The notes under the pieces were generated by a model. It did not search any database, was not told the origin of the DNA, and worked only from the letters and a program-made list of their open reading frames with translations. DNA of 64,000 bases, from NCBI RefSeq assembly GCF_019297855.1, contig NZ_CP079194.1, positions 1,909,501 to 1,973,500 on the forward strand. Direction: 5' to 3'. A program made the position numbers and the translations under genes. The stretch's first letter is position 1, and each line of letters opens with the position of its first letter. Origin of the DNA: Gymnodinialimonas ceratoperidinii (GTDB lineage: Bacteria; Pseudomonadota; Alphaproteobacteria; Rhodobacterales; Rhodobacteraceae). Of the stretch, positions 17,563-26,271 are shown one piece after another.

Positions 17563-17796
17563 TTACTGCGGGACCACGGTGGTCTCTTCTTCCGTCGTGG
17601 TGCTTTCGCCATTTGCGTTCTGCATGGCGGTGGAGACAGTCTGGAAGCCGCTGTTCGTATCCGTGCCGAGGGTAGCTACCGAACCGACGATGACGGCAGC
17701 GATCAGAGCGGCGAAGAGGCCGTATTCGATGGCGGTGGCGCCGCTCTCATCCTTGGCGAAAGCGGAGAGGGGCGAGATGTTGAAAAGACGTGTCAT
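17563..17796 (-). CDS. flp: Flp/Fap-type pilin
   Basis: A 77-residue major pilin precursor. The leader ends in DESG, and cleavage after that glycine would give a mature protein starting ATAIEYGLFAALIAAVIVGSVATLG, with the invariant Glu and Tyr at positions 5 and 6 that define Flp pilins. The C-terminal part after the hydrophobic helix is longer than usual and ends in a Thr/Glu-rich tail (STTTEEETTVV). A GGAGC ribosome site precedes the ATG. It is the first gene of the pilus unit, separated from cpaE by a strong hairpin. TadV-type peptidase is not encoded in the window. Confidence 0.93.
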   Translation of the reverse strand: MTRLFNISPLSAFAKDESGATAIEYGLFAALIAAVIVGSVATLGTDTNSGFQTVSTAMQNANGESTTTEEETTVVPQ

Positions 17797-18243
17797 TGGG
17801 GTAGCTCCATAGGTGGGTGTATGATGGCAGGACCTTGTGGCCGCCGATGTCCCATTGATCGCGGAGCGCGCCTCGGAAACCTATCCGTCAAGGGGGGCAA
17901 ACCACTACCACCCGACCGAGGGATTAAGCCCGTAAGACCATGGTATGAGATCTATAATTTGATCTAAAATTCAATAGCTTACAGAGCGGCTTTGCGCCTC
18001 TCCACAGCAATGACACAATTGAAAATGAAGGGCACAGAATAGCCATTTTTCGGGCCGGATTACTTCGCAATCCGAAGGTGCCGAATGGCCTCATCCGCCA
18101 AGGGCGACTCGCCCTTTCAGAGCGCAGCTAGGGAGCCTTGAGCGCGAAGGCTCAGGCTCCCCATTTCGTATCCAAGACTACCGAGGTCAGCGCCAGCAGC
18201 AGCCGGACGCCTCGCCGGCCGGCGAAGCGACGGACAGCGCCTC
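17797..18243. other. Non-coding region with flp promoter area and several stem-loops
   Basis: About 450 bp with no gene I can support. The flp-proximal part (17930-18050) is AT-rich, unlike the surroundings, and probably holds the flp promoter. The other half carries three inverted repeats: AGGGCGA/TCGCCCT (18101-18115), a 12-pair stem with one bulge around GGGAGCCT...AGGCTCCC (18130-18161), and the 14-bp palindrome TCGCCGGCCGGCGA (18212-18225) 18 bp after the sterol-desaturase stop. The last may end that gene; the others could be a terminator series or a small RNA end. Confidence 0.5.
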
Positions 18244-19224
18244 TCAGTTACCCATGATCCGCCTGCGCCGCTCTTTCATCCGCTCGTTCGCGCTGTTGGT
18301 CCCATCGTGGAAGGAGCCGAAGAACTTGTCCCAGGGGATCTCGAGCGAGCCGTAGTTACATTCGAAATAGCGGTGGTGCATCTGGTGGTGGAACGTCCCC
18401 AGGGCGAGCCGGTTCTTGTCCTTCACCAGAACCCCCTCGAAGCCCGTATGGGTCGTGGCGGCGGTCAGGGCGTAATACTGCAGGTGAAAGAGGATATGGA
18501 CGGGATGGGCGGCGACGACCCAGTGGATCAGGACCGAGCCCAGAAAGATCACGTGTTCAACCGGGTGCATCGACAGGCCGGACCATGGACCCACGTTGAT
18601 ATTGCGATGATGCAGGGAATGGACGTGCTTGTAGAGGAACGGCACGTGCAGCAGGCGGTGGATCCAGTAGAAATAGAAGCTCTCCCACACCGGGATGGCG
18701 AGGAACATTACGACAAACCAGACCGGATGCGCGGCCCAGGTCAGCATTGGCGCGTAGCCGTTGGCCAGCGCCCAGAACATCAGCACCTCGTAGGCGGTCC
18801 AGATCGTCACGCCGCTGGCAAGCGTCCAGAACATGTTGTCGCGGATCTGCCCGCCCAACGTGAACTGGCGTCCGTTCTTCATCAGGGGGCGGGGGTCGAA
18901 GCGAAGCTTTTTGCCCTGCTTGGTGAAGGTATAGAAATATAGGTGCAGACCGCCGGCCACGATGGTCATCAACAGCAGGTTCCGCAGGTACATCTGCGCG
19001 ATCCAGCCGAAGGCCAGCGTGCGCGATTCCTCCAACGGCGGCTGGAACCAGTAGAACGAGGCGAAGGCGATGGCGACGATGATCAGTTTCTCGCTGATCA
19101 GGAACCACGCGTTCCAGACCCAGGACACCATCTCCCTCGGGCGCGGCGGCCAACTGAACAGGGGCGAGACCTTGATCGGCACGTCCGGTACGTAGTTCCA
19201 ACCCTTCAATGGTGTGTCGTCCAT
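18244..19224 (-). CDS. Sterol desaturase / fatty acid hydroxylase family protein
   Basis: A 326-residue membrane di-iron oxygenase. Three histidine boxes are visible in the expected order: HRLLH, HSLHH in the run LYKHVHSLHHRN, and HQMHH in GTFHHQMHHRYFE, with extra histidines in EHVIF and HPVHILFHLQYY between them. About five hydrophobic helices surround them. The family hydroxylates or desaturates lipid substrates with O2 at the cytoplasmic face. The substrate is unknown; bacterial members act on carotenoids, sterol-like lipids or fatty acyl lipids. It is divergent from a LysR regulator, with a 17-bp palindrome in the 104-bp gap, so control by that regulator is likely. Confidence 0.88.
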   Translation of the reverse strand: MDDTPLKGWNYVPDVPIKVSPLFSWPPRPREMVSWVWNAWFLISEKLIIVAIAFASFYWFQPPLEESRTLAFGWIAQMYLRNLLLMTIVAGGLHLYFYTFTKQGKKLRFDPRPLMKNGRQFTLGGQIRDNMFWTLASGVTIWTAYEVLMFWALANGYAPMLTWAAHPVWFVVMFLAIPVWESFYFYWIHRLLHVPFLYKHVHSLHHRNINVGPWSGLSMHPVEHVIFLGSVLIHWVVAAHPVHILFHLQYYALTAATTHTGFEGVLVKDKNRLALGTFHHQMHHRYFECNYGSLEIPWDKFFGSFHDGTNSANERMKERRRRIMGN

Positions 19225-19283
19225 GCCCCCGGCTCCTCTGCTGCGTGGTCTTGGACAGACTGCCCGAATTCCATTGATCCGAA

Positions 19284-19300
19284 AAACAGTATATATGTTT
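19284..19300. promoter_or_regulatory. LysR-type operator candidate between divergent genes
   Basis: AAACAGTATATATGTTT is a near palindrome with AAACA/TGTTT arms and an AT-rich centre. It lies 28 bp before the LysR start and 59 bp before the sterol-desaturase start. The position and T-N11-A character suit a LysR box controlling both genes. This is inference from symmetry. Confidence 0.5.
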
Positions 19301-19328
19301 CATCAAGCGCTGATTTTCCGGGGTAGGC

Positions 19329-20255
19329 ATGGCGATCACACTCAAGGCAATGACTTACTTCACGACAGCCGTGCGGCTGGGCAACATCGCGCAGGCCGCC
19401 GAGACGCTGCACATCGCGCCCTCTGCCGTGGCGACGGCAATCGATCAGGTGGAGGCCGAGTTCGACCTGACGCTGGTCACGCGGCAACGGTCTCGGGGCA
19501 TCCAGGCCAATGCCAGCGGGCGGCTCGTGGCGCGGAAGCTGGAACGTCTGCTGGAGGACTACCGCACCACCCTCGCCGAGGGCGCGGACCTGAAACATGC
19601 GCTGAGCGGCGCGTTGCGGATTGGCTATTACGCGCCCATTGCCCCTGCCTTCCTGCCGCCGATCCTCGCGTCATTTCTGCCGGATGATGCCGACGTGACC
19701 CTGCATCTCGAGGAATGCGACAACGACAGTGCTCAAGCGGGGCTGCTGGACGGCACTTACGACGTGATCCTCTTTGTGAGCGAAGGGGCGCGGCCTGCGG
19801 TGTCTTTCGATGTGTTGGCCGAAGCGCCCGCCTATTGTCTCGTCCCTGAAGGCCATCGCTTCGCGCGGCAGGATCGGGTCACCATGGCGGAACTGGCGAG
19901 AGAGCCGCTGGTCGTGCTCAACCGCCCCGTCGCCGCGGCCTATTACCAACGGCTCTACGAGTCCCATGCCCAGGGCGCGAAGATCGTCGCCTATGCCAGT
20001 TCGACTGAGATGGTGCGCAGCCTCGTGGGGGCCGGGCACGGATGCGCGATCCTCAACATGCAACCGCAGACGCGGGTCACCTATAGCGGCGCGGGGGTCG
20101 TGGGCGTGCCGATTGCCGATCCGCTGCCGCCGCTCACCCTGTCGATCGGCTATGACAGGACCCGGCCCCGGCGGCTGGTCGCGCATTTTGTCGAGAAGTG
20201 TCGGGCGCATTTCGCCGAGGAGGGCGCGCACCGGTGCCTCGTTATCGGTGATTGA
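19329..20255 (+). CDS. LysR family transcriptional regulator
   Basis: A 308-residue regulator. The winged helix-turn-helix occupies residues 4-62 (YFTTAVRLGNIAQAAETLHIAPSAVATAIDQVEAEFDLTLVTR). The effector-binding domain follows from about residue 90 (GALRIGYYAPIAPAFLPPILASFLP) to near 290. It is divergent from the sterol-desaturase-family gene, the standard arrangement for a LysR regulator and its target. It ends one base before the stop of the convergent DeoR/GlpR-like gene. The inducer is unknown. Confidence 0.92.
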   Translation: MAITLKAMTYFTTAVRLGNIAQAAETLHIAPSAVATAIDQVEAEFDLTLVTRQRSRGIQANASGRLVARKLERLLEDYRTTLAEGADLKHALSGALRIGYYAPIAPAFLPPILASFLPDDADVTLHLEECDNDSAQAGLLDGTYDVILFVSEGARPAVSFDVLAEAPAYCLVPEGHRFARQDRVTMAELAREPLVVLNRPVAAAYYQRLYESHAQGAKIVAYASSTEMVRSLVGAGHGCAILNMQPQTRVTYSGAGVVGVPIADPLPPLTLSIGYDRTRPRRLVAHFVEKCRAHFAEEGAHRCLVIGD

Positions 20256-20256
20256 G

Positions 20257-21021
20257 CTAGGGTGCGCTGACGTGCAGCGCCACGCCCCAATCCTCGCACC
20301 GCGCCGCGAGGCCTGTGTCGAGAGGCGCGTTTGTGAAGAACCCGTCGATATCGCGTAACGAACAAATTCGAGCAGGAGCTGTCCGGTCGAATTTCGAGGC
20401 GTCGGCCACGAGAAACGTCTTGCGCGAACGGGCCACGATGGCTTGGCTCACGCCGACTTCCTGCACGTCGAAATCCAGCACATCGCCATCGAGATCCAGC
20501 GCCGAGCAACCGATGACGGCGAAATCCAGCTTGAAGTTGCTGATCGTGTCCACAGCCTGGGGGCCGATCAAGCCACCGTCGGTGCGGCGCAGGGTGCCGC
20601 CGGTCACGACGACTTCGATGCCGGGACTTTGCGACAGGATGTTGGCGATGTTGAGGTTGTTGGTCACGACCAGAAGGTTCTCGTGCCGGCGCAGGTGTTC
20701 GGCGACCGCTTCGGTGCTGGTGCCGATGTTGAGAAAGACGGAGCAGTCGTTGGGGATCTCTGCCGCGCAGGCGCGCGCGATCCTTTCTTTCGCCTCGGCT
20801 TGCAGGCCCCGGCGTTCCTCGTAGGCGAAGTTGTGCGTGCCCGATGCCGGCATCGCGCCGCCGTGGACGCGGTTGAGAAGGCCCGCCTGATCCAGCTCGG
20901 TCAGGTCGCGGCGGATGGTCTGCACGGTGACGTTGAAATGCGCGGCGAGGCCGTCGACGGTCACCTTGCCGTCCCGCTCGGTGATCTCCAGTATTTCGGC
21001 CTGTCGAAATCCAAGCGGCAT
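20257..21021 (-). CDS. DeoR/GlpR family transcriptional repressor
   Basis: A 254-residue repressor closely resembling GlpR. Residues 5-58 form the DeoR helix-turn-helix (RQAEILEITERDGKVTVDGLAAHFNVTVQTIRRDL, then LLNRVHGGA). The sugar-phosphate-binding DeoRC domain has IFLNIGTSTEAVAEHL-like phosphate-binding residues (FLNIGTSTEAVAEHL), VTGGTLRRTDGGLIGPQAV and ADASKFDR. The start at 21021 has AGGAAG upstream. It is divergent from mgsA and lies near ugpBAEC, so glycerol-3-phosphate or a related phosphate ester is the likely effector and the ugp genes the likely target. The exact ligand is not proven by sequence. Confidence 0.9.
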   Translation of the reverse strand: MPLGFRQAEILEITERDGKVTVDGLAAHFNVTVQTIRRDLTELDQAGLLNRVHGGAMPASGTHNFAYEERRGLQAEAKERIARACAAEIPNDCSVFLNIGTSTEAVAEHLRRHENLLVVTNNLNIANILSQSPGIEVVVTGGTLRRTDGGLIGPQAVDTISNFKLDFAVIGCSALDLDGDVLDFDVQEVGVSQAIVARSRKTFLVADASKFDRTAPARICSLRDIDGFFTNAPLDTGLAARCEDWGVALHVSAP

Positions 21022-21223
21022 GGCGGGCTTCCTGATAGCTGACACGCGTCGGCGCGGCGTGTGGGGTAGGGGCACTTTACCCAGTTGGCGACAGGGGACA
21101 AAGCCGTTTATCGCAATGACTTGCCCGGAGAGTGCCGGCTACAGGTAACGGGCTCATGACGCGGGGCGCGTGACGCCGTGCCGTCCGTAGGCTATGGCAT
21201 CAGGGCGCAACCGGAGAACGCCC

Positions 21224-21595
21224 ATGACGACCATCGCCCTCGTGGCCCATGACCAGAAGAAGGACGCGCTTGTCGCCTGGGCAAAGTCCCACGAGGACGC
21301 CTTGGCCGGGCACAAGCTCTACGCCACCGGGACGACTGGCGGGCGCTTGCAGGCGGAGACGAGCCTCGACGTGACACCGCTGAAGTCCGGCCCTCTGGGT
21401 GGCGACGCGCAACTGGGCGCGATGATTGCGGAGGGCAAGCTCAAGGTTCTGGTGTTCTTCATCGATCCCTTGTCCGCCATGCCCCACGACGTGGACGTGA
21501 AGTCCCTGATCCGTCTGGCGATTCTCTACGACACACTTCTGGCGGTGAACGAAGAGACGGCAACCGCTGTCATGAAGGGACTTCCCGCAACGTAA
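21224..21595 (+). CDS. mgsA: Methylglyoxal synthase
   Basis: A 123-residue enzyme converting dihydroxyacetone phosphate to methylglyoxal and phosphate. Conserved parts: [14 protein letters not shown] with the His-Asp pair, YATGTTGG phosphate loop, [17 protein letters not shown] with the catalytic Asp, and [26 protein letters not shown]. It is shorter than E. coli MgsA (152) because the N-terminal leader and C-terminal helix are missing; all active-site blocks are present. GGAG precedes the ATG. Position between a GlpR-like repressor and the glycerol-3-phosphate importer suggests a bypass that releases phosphate when triose phosphates accumulate from imported glycerol phosphate. Confidence 0.93.
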   Translation: MTTIALVAHDQKKDALVAWAKSHEDALAGHKLYATGTTGGRLQAETSLDVTPLKSGPLGGDAQLGAMIAEGKLKVLVFFIDPLSAMPHDVDVKSLIRLAILYDTLLAVNEETATAVMKGLPAT

Positions 21596-21968
21596 CCCTC
21601 GGCACGTGCCGGAGAGGCGCGTGCATCGCGCCGCTGTTTCGCGGGCTTTCGCGCAATGGTTACTGAGCTTTCGCGGAGAAACAGCTATAGTGACGGCACA
21701 TGGGAGGTGCGGCGTCGATGTCATACGGCTGTCACGTGAAAGCCCTAGGCAGCGCGTGCCAAGGGGGCGGACAAAACGAACCGAAAAACTGGTTCGCAAA
21801 TGTTTGCACTCTTTCGTTCTGCGTGTAGTCTGACGCTCGCGCGAAGATCCGGGGAGTGCGCTTCTTCGCGCTCCGGCAATGAGATCAACCGCCCCGCCGT
21901 CCACGGTCAGGGGAAAGTAACGCGATCAATGCGGCCGCAGACAGGCCGCGTCACGATGGGAGAGACCA
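21596..21968 (+). promoter_or_regulatory. Upstream region of ugpBAEC with TTTCGCG repeats and inverted repeats
   Basis: A 373-bp gap without a gene. Three direct TTTCGCG copies start at 21637, 21647 and 21669. Further on are an inverted repeat CGAACC-N8-GGTTCG (21777-21796) abutting the palindrome GCAAATGTTTGC (21796-21807), then TTTCGTT at 21812. TTTCG-type repeats suit DeoR/GlpR-family operators, and the Ugp system in other bacteria is also phosphate-controlled, but I do not see a convincing Pho box. The operator assignment is tentative. Confidence 0.4.
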
Positions 21969-23267
21969 ATGAAGCTCAAGTATACCGTAGGCGCGAGCCT
22001 TGCATTCGGCCTGATGGCTGGCGCCGCTCAGGCGCAGACCGAAATCGAATGGTGGCACGCCATGGGCGGCCAGTTGGGCGAAACGGTCAACCAGATGGCC
22101 GAGAACTTCAACGCAAGCCAGGACGAATACGTCATCACCCCGGTCTTCAAGGGTACCTATGAAGAAACGCTGACCTCGGCGATTGCCGCGTTCCGCGCGG
22201 GCGAGCAGCCCAATATCGTTCAGGTCTTCGATGCAGGCGCCGCCACGGTGATTGCAGCGCAGGGCGCGACGATCCCGGTCGAGACCCTCATGGCCGACAA
22301 TGGCTATGAATTCGACCGTGAAGAATTCATCTCGGGCGTGCGCAACTTCTACGCGGATTCCGACGGCATGATGATCGGTATGCCGTTCAACTCCTCCACG
22401 CCGGTACTCTACTACAATGCCGACGCGCTGGCCGAAGCCGGTGTCGAGCCGCCGCAGACCTACGAGGACTTCGAAGAGATCGCGCCCGCGCTGCTGGAAG
22501 CCGGTTATGCCGGGATGAGCGCGTCGCTTCTGCAGTGGACCATGACCGAGAACTTCTTCTCGCGTCACAACCTGCCCTTCGCCACCAATGACAACGGCTA
22601 CGGCGGCACCGACGTCGAGCTGCTGGTGAACCATCCTGCCATCGTGGATCACTTCACCTCCCTCGCGGAGTGGGAAGAGGCCGGCTACTACAACTGGTAC
22701 GGCGCGGGCTGGGGTGACAACCAGAACCCCTTCGAGGCGGGTGAAGTCGCGATGTGGATCGGCTCCTCCGGTTCCTTCGGCGGCATCGCCGACCGTGTGG
22801 ACTTCAACTTCGGTGCAACCTTCCTGCCGTATTGGGAGAGCGTGACCTCCGAGCCGACACAGACGTTCATCGGCGGCGCGGCCCTCTTCGCCATGTCCGG
22901 TCAGAGCGAGGAAGAGAACGCCGCCACGGCTGCCTTCTTCGACTACCTCGCCTCTGCCGAGAACCAGGTCTTCTGGCACGTTGAAACCGGCTATGTTCCG
23001 ATCACCACGGAAGCCTATGAGCTGGCCGCCGAGCAGGGCCACTACGAGGAATTCCCGGCCGCCGAAGTCGGCATCCAGCAGCTGCAGCTGCCGTCCGGTG
23101 AGAATACCCGCGGCTACCGTTTGGGCTTCTACGTCCAGATCCGCGACGTGATGATCCGCGAATATTCCCGCATCATCGCCGGTGAAACCACCGCCGAGGA
23201 TGCCTTCGCCACGATCGAGGAAGAAGCCAACGAGTTGCTGGCACGGTTCGCCCAGACCCAGGGTTGA
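21969..23267 (+). CDS. ugpB: sn-Glycerol-3-phosphate ABC transporter, periplasmic binding protein
   Basis: A 432-residue secreted binding protein, near the 438 of E. coli UgpB. Signal peptide residues 1-22 ends with GAAQAQ. The mature part follows UgpB block by block: IEWWHAMGGQLGETVNQMAENFN, the FKGTYEETLTSAIAAFRAGEQPNIVQV strand, MPFNSSTPVLYYN, NLPFATNDNGYGGTD, SGSFGGIADRVDFNFG, and WHVETGYVPITTEAYELAAEQGHYEEFP. It captures glycerol-3-phosphate or glycerophosphodiesters. A strong hairpin follows the gene, as expected for binding proteins made in excess over the membrane parts. Confidence 0.95.
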   Translation: MKLKYTVGASLAFGLMAGAAQAQTEIEWWHAMGGQLGETVNQMAENFNASQDEYVITPVFKGTYEETLTSAIAAFRAGEQPNIVQVFDAGAATVIAAQGATIPVETLMADNGYEFDREEFISGVRNFYADSDGMMIGMPFNSSTPVLYYNADALAEAGVEPPQTYEDFEEIAPALLEAGYAGMSASLLQWTMTENFFSRHNLPFATNDNGYGGTDVELLVNHPAIVDHFTSLAEWEEAGYYNWYGAGWGDNQNPFEAGEVAMWIGSSGSFGGIADRVDFNFGATFLPYWESVTSEPTQTFIGGAALFAMSGQSEEENAATAAFFDYLASAENQVFWHVETGYVPITTEAYELAAEQGHYEEFPAAEVGIQQLQLPSGENTRGYRLGFYVQIRDVMIREYSRIIAGETTAEDAFATIEEEANELLARFAQTQG

Positions 23268-23304
23268 TCGAACCTCTCGGCTGACACCAGCCCTCACGAC
23301 TGCA

Positions 23305-23329
23305 CTGGCCGGGCCTCGCGCCCGGCCAG
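23305..23329 (+). terminator. Stem-loop between ugpB and ugpA, probable mRNA stabiliser or attenuator
   Basis: Perfect 10-bp GC-rich stem CTGGCCGGGC / GCCCGGCCAG with a 5-base loop CTCGC, 37 bp after the ugpB stop. No T-run follows, so it more likely protects the 3' end of ugpB mRNA or slows read-through than stops transcription fully. Confidence 0.65.
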
Positions 23330-23371
23330 TTGCCAACCAAAAAGACAAAAGACCTAAGGGGGTTACCTTCC

Positions 23372-24253
23372 GTGAAACGCGCCGCATTCGGGCATATCGG
23401 CTTCCCGATCCTGCTCCTGATACCGCAACTCGCGATCATCGCGATCTTCTTCTACTGGCCTGCGGGCTACGCGATCCAATCCTCGTTCTACCTCGAAGAT
23501 CCCTTCGGTTTCGGTTCCACCTTCGTGGGGCTGGAGAACTACACGCGGCTGACGCGCTCCTCCAACTACATGGAAAGCGCCTGGTTCACGCTGATCTTCA
23601 CCTCCGTCGTCACCTTCTTCGCGCTCGCCATCGCGCTGCTGCTGGCGGTCAAGGCCGACAAGGTGATCCGGGGCGCCAAGACCTATCGGACGCTTCTGAT
23701 GTGGGTCTACGCCATCGCGCCGCCCGTCGCCGGGCTGATCGGCGTCATGCTCTTCGATCAGTCACGCGGGAACCTCACGCAACTTTTCGGCATGATGGGG
23801 ATCGAGTATCGCCTCGGCGTGAATTACTGGGACACCGCCATCGCGATGATCACCGTGTCGATCTGGAAGCAGATCCCGGTGAACTTCATCTTCTTCCTCT
23901 CGGGGCTTCAGGCGATCCCGCGCTCGGTGCGCGAGGCGGCAATGATCGACAATCCCTCGGGCACGCGGCGCTTCTGGGACATCACCTTCCCGCTGCTGGC
24001 GCCGACAGGCTTCTTCCTGCTGATCATCAACATCACCTACTCGCTGTTCGAGACCTTCGGCATCGTCGACACCATCGTGAAGGGCGAGCCCGGCAACAAC
24101 CCGATGACACTGGTCTACCGGGTCTTCGTCGACGGCTTCCGCGGCCAGGACCTCGGCGGTTCCTCGGCGCAATCGGTCGTCCTGATGATCCTCGTGCTCA
24201 TTCTCACCATCGTGCAGTTCCGCTTTCTGGAACGCCGCATCCACTACACGTAA
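23372..24253 (+). CDS. ugpA: sn-Glycerol-3-phosphate ABC transporter permease UgpA
   Basis: A 293-residue inner-membrane permease with six helices. It starts FGHIGFPILLLIPQLAIIAIFFYWPAGYAIQSSFYLEDPFGFGSTFVGLENY, matching UgpA closely, and has the ATPase-contacting EAA loop REAAMIDNPSGTRRFWDITFPLLAP. No ATG is available; GTG at 23372 with AAGGGGG ten bases upstream matches the start of UgpA homologues, and an upstream TTG at 23330 overlaps the hairpin. The tail AQSVVLMILVLILTIVQFRFLERRIHYT is the standard UgpA end. Confidence 0.95.
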   Translation: MKRAAFGHIGFPILLLIPQLAIIAIFFYWPAGYAIQSSFYLEDPFGFGSTFVGLENYTRLTRSSNYMESAWFTLIFTSVVTFFALAIALLLAVKADKVIRGAKTYRTLLMWVYAIAPPVAGLIGVMLFDQSRGNLTQLFGMMGIEYRLGVNYWDTAIAMITVSIWKQIPVNFIFFLSGLQAIPRSVREAAMIDNPSGTRRFWDITFPLLAPTGFFLLIINITYSLFETFGIVDTIVKGEPGNNPMTLVYRVFVDGFRGQDLGGSSAQSVVLMILVLILTIVQFRFLERRIHYT

Positions 24254-24265
24254 GGGGGCTCGGAC

Positions 24266-25171
24266 ATGGCTGATATCTCTGACACCCGAACCACCCCCGC
24301 GACAGCGACGCGGCCGGCAAAGCGGTTCCGGTGGGACACCATCGGCGATCACGCGGTGCTGATCGCCGGCGCGCTCTTGATGCTGGTGCCGGTCTACATG
24401 GTCTTCGCGACGTCAAGTTGGGACGCGATCACGGTGCATCGCAACGGCATGCAGTTCGGCTTCGGCGATCGCTTCGTGGAGAACTACAACGCCGCGCTTT
24501 TCGAATACGGCGGTTTCACCGACAGCGTGAACGGCATGACGATGCTGGCCAATTCGATGATCCTTGGTCTGGGCTTTGCCATCGGCAAGATCGTCGTCGG
24601 CATGATGGCCGCCTATGCCATCGTCTACTTCCGCCTGAAGTTCGCGACGCTGGCCTTCTGGATGATCTTCACCACGCTGCTCTTGCCGCTGGAGGTGCGC
24701 ATCCTGCCGTCCTACGAGGTCATCACCGCGATGAACCTCGGCAACACCTACACCGGCCTGATCGTGCCGCTGATCGCCAGCGCCACGGCGACCTTCTTCT
24801 TCCGGCAGTTCTTCCGCTCGGTCCCCGAGGAGTTGATCGAGGCGGCACGGATCGACGGGGCAGGGCCAGTGAAATTCTTCATCGACATCCTCGTGCCCCT
24901 GTCGCGAACCATGATCGCGGCGATGTTCATCATCATGTTCGTCTTCGGCTGGAACCAGTATCTCTGGCCCACGCTGATCACCACGGACGAGAGCCTCTTC
25001 ACCCTCGTGCGTGGCATCCGGCAGATCATCCAGTCCTATGCCGACGGCTCCGAGACGCCCGATTACGGCCAGGCGGCGGCACTGGCGATCATCGCCATGA
25101 CGCCCCCGGTGCTGATCGTCGTCTTCTTCCAGAATTGGTTCGTCAAGGGCCTCACCGAGTCAGACAAGTAG
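24266..25171 (+). CDS. ugpE: sn-Glycerol-3-phosphate ABC transporter permease UgpE
   Basis: A 301-residue permease, the second half of the Ugp channel. Six hydrophobic helices; the EAA loop is [32 protein letters not shown]. The central [34 protein letters not shown] and [32 protein letters not shown] stretch are characteristic of UgpE. It begins 12 bp after ugpA with GGGGG as ribosome site and is followed 14 bp later by ugpC. Confidence 0.95.
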   Translation: MADISDTRTTPATATRPAKRFRWDTIGDHAVLIAGALLMLVPVYMVFATSSWDAITVHRNGMQFGFGDRFVENYNAALFEYGGFTDSVNGMTMLANSMILGLGFAIGKIVVGMMAAYAIVYFRLKFATLAFWMIFTTLLLPLEVRILPSYEVITAMNLGNTYTGLIVPLIASATATFFFRQFFRSVPEELIEAARIDGAGPVKFFIDILVPLSRTMIAAMFIIMFVFGWNQYLWPTLITTDESLFTLVRGIRQIIQSYADGSETPDYGQAAALAIIAMTPPVLIVVFFQNWFVKGLTESDK

Positions 25172-25185
25172 AGAGAACCATCAAA

Positions 25186-26235
25186 ATGGCACAAGTTACG
25201 CTGGACGCCGTCCGCAAGATCTACCCCAACGGCGCCGAGGCGCTGGAGCCCTCCACCTTCACCATCCCCGATGGCGAGCTGACCGTGCTCGTCGGGCCTT
25301 CGGGCTGCGGCAAGTCCACGCTCCTGCGCATGGTGGCGGGGCTGGAGGACATCACCGAGGGCGAGCTCTCCATCGGCGAACGCATCGTCAACGACATCGA
25401 TCCCGCCAACCGCAACATCGCCATGGTGTTCCAGAACTACGCGCTCTACCCGCACATGAGCGTCTCGCAGAACATGGGCTACGGCCTGAAGAACCGGGGC
25501 ATGGACAAGGCCACGATCGCCGCCAAGGTGCGCGAAGCGGCCGAGATGCTGAACCTCACCGAGTTCCTCGACCGGCGGCCTTCGCAGCTTTCCGGCGGCC
25601 AGCGCCAGCGCGTCGCCATGGGCCGCGCCATCGTGCGCGAGCCGGACCTGTTCCTCTTCGACGAGCCGCTATCGAACCTCGATGCCAAGCTGCGCAACCA
25701 GATGCGGATCGAGATTCGCGCCCTGCAGCGCCGCCTCGGCACCACCGCAATGTATGTGACCCACGATCAGGTGGAAGCCATGACCATGGCCGACCGGATC
25801 ATCGTGCTGAACGCGGGCGTGATCGAGCAGATCGGCACGCCGAACGAGATCTACGAGCACCCGGCCTCCACCTTCGTGGCCTCCTTCATGGGCGCGCCGC
25901 CGATGAACCTTCTGCGCGGCGAAGCGCGCGGCGGGGCGGTGACGCTGGAAGGCGGGGTGGATGTGCCCCACGCCAACGCCCACGGCCATGACGGTGCGAT
26001 CACCGTGGGCATTCGTCCCGAAGATACATGGCCTGACCCGAATGGCGATCTCGCCTTTGACGTCGATATCATCGAGGAATTGGGCGCGCAGCGTCTGTTG
26101 CACGGGCATGTGGGTGGTCAGGCCTTCTCGGTGGCTGTGCCGAAAGACAAGGAAGCCGCTCTCGGCCCGATGAAGCTGAGCGTGAAGCCCGGCGCGGTGC
26201 ATCTCTTTGCGGCGCAGACCGGACGCCGCCTCTGA
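25186..26235 (+). CDS. ugpC: sn-Glycerol-3-phosphate ABC transporter ATP-binding protein UgpC
   Basis: A 349-residue ATPase of the MalK/UgpC group. Walker A is GPSGCGKST (about residue 38-46), Q-loop [13 protein letters not shown], signature [14 protein letters not shown], Walker [17 protein letters not shown], switch His in [15 protein letters not shown]. The last 110 residues are the TOBE regulatory domain, with ITVGIRPED. The ATG is 14 bp after the ugpE stop. A strong intrinsic terminator follows 36 bp after the stop, closing the ugpBAEC unit. A second MalK-type ATPase lies at 58489-59550. Confidence 0.95.
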   Translation: MAQVTLDAVRKIYPNGAEALEPSTFTIPDGELTVLVGPSGCGKSTLLRMVAGLEDITEGELSIGERIVNDIDPANRNIAMVFQNYALYPHMSVSQNMGYGLKNRGMDKATIAAKVREAAEMLNLTEFLDRRPSQLSGGQRQRVAMGRAIVREPDLFLFDEPLSNLDAKLRNQMRIEIRALQRRLGTTAMYVTHDQVEAMTMADRIIVLNAGVIEQIGTPNEIYEHPASTFVASFMGAPPMNLLRGEARGGAVTLEGGVDVPHANAHGHDGAITVGIRPEDTWPDPNGDLAFDVDIIEELGAQRLLHGHVGGQAFSVAVPKDKEAALGPMKLSVKPGAVHLFAAQTGRRL

Positions 26236-26271
26236 CAAGGTGCAAGGTAAAACCTTCGAGAACCTCTGAAA

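Noticed and set aside
17930..18060. AT-rich patch upstream of flp as a sign of horizontal transfer
   Set aside because: It is about 130 bp long, non-coding and placed at a strongly expressed pilin promoter; no mobile element, direct repeat or tRNA is near.
24331..25185. In-frame extension of ugpC to the left, giving a 634-codon frame
   Set aside because: The upstream 285 codons overlap ugpE in another frame and are Arg/His-rich. The ATG at 25186 begins exactly at the ATPase N-terminus.
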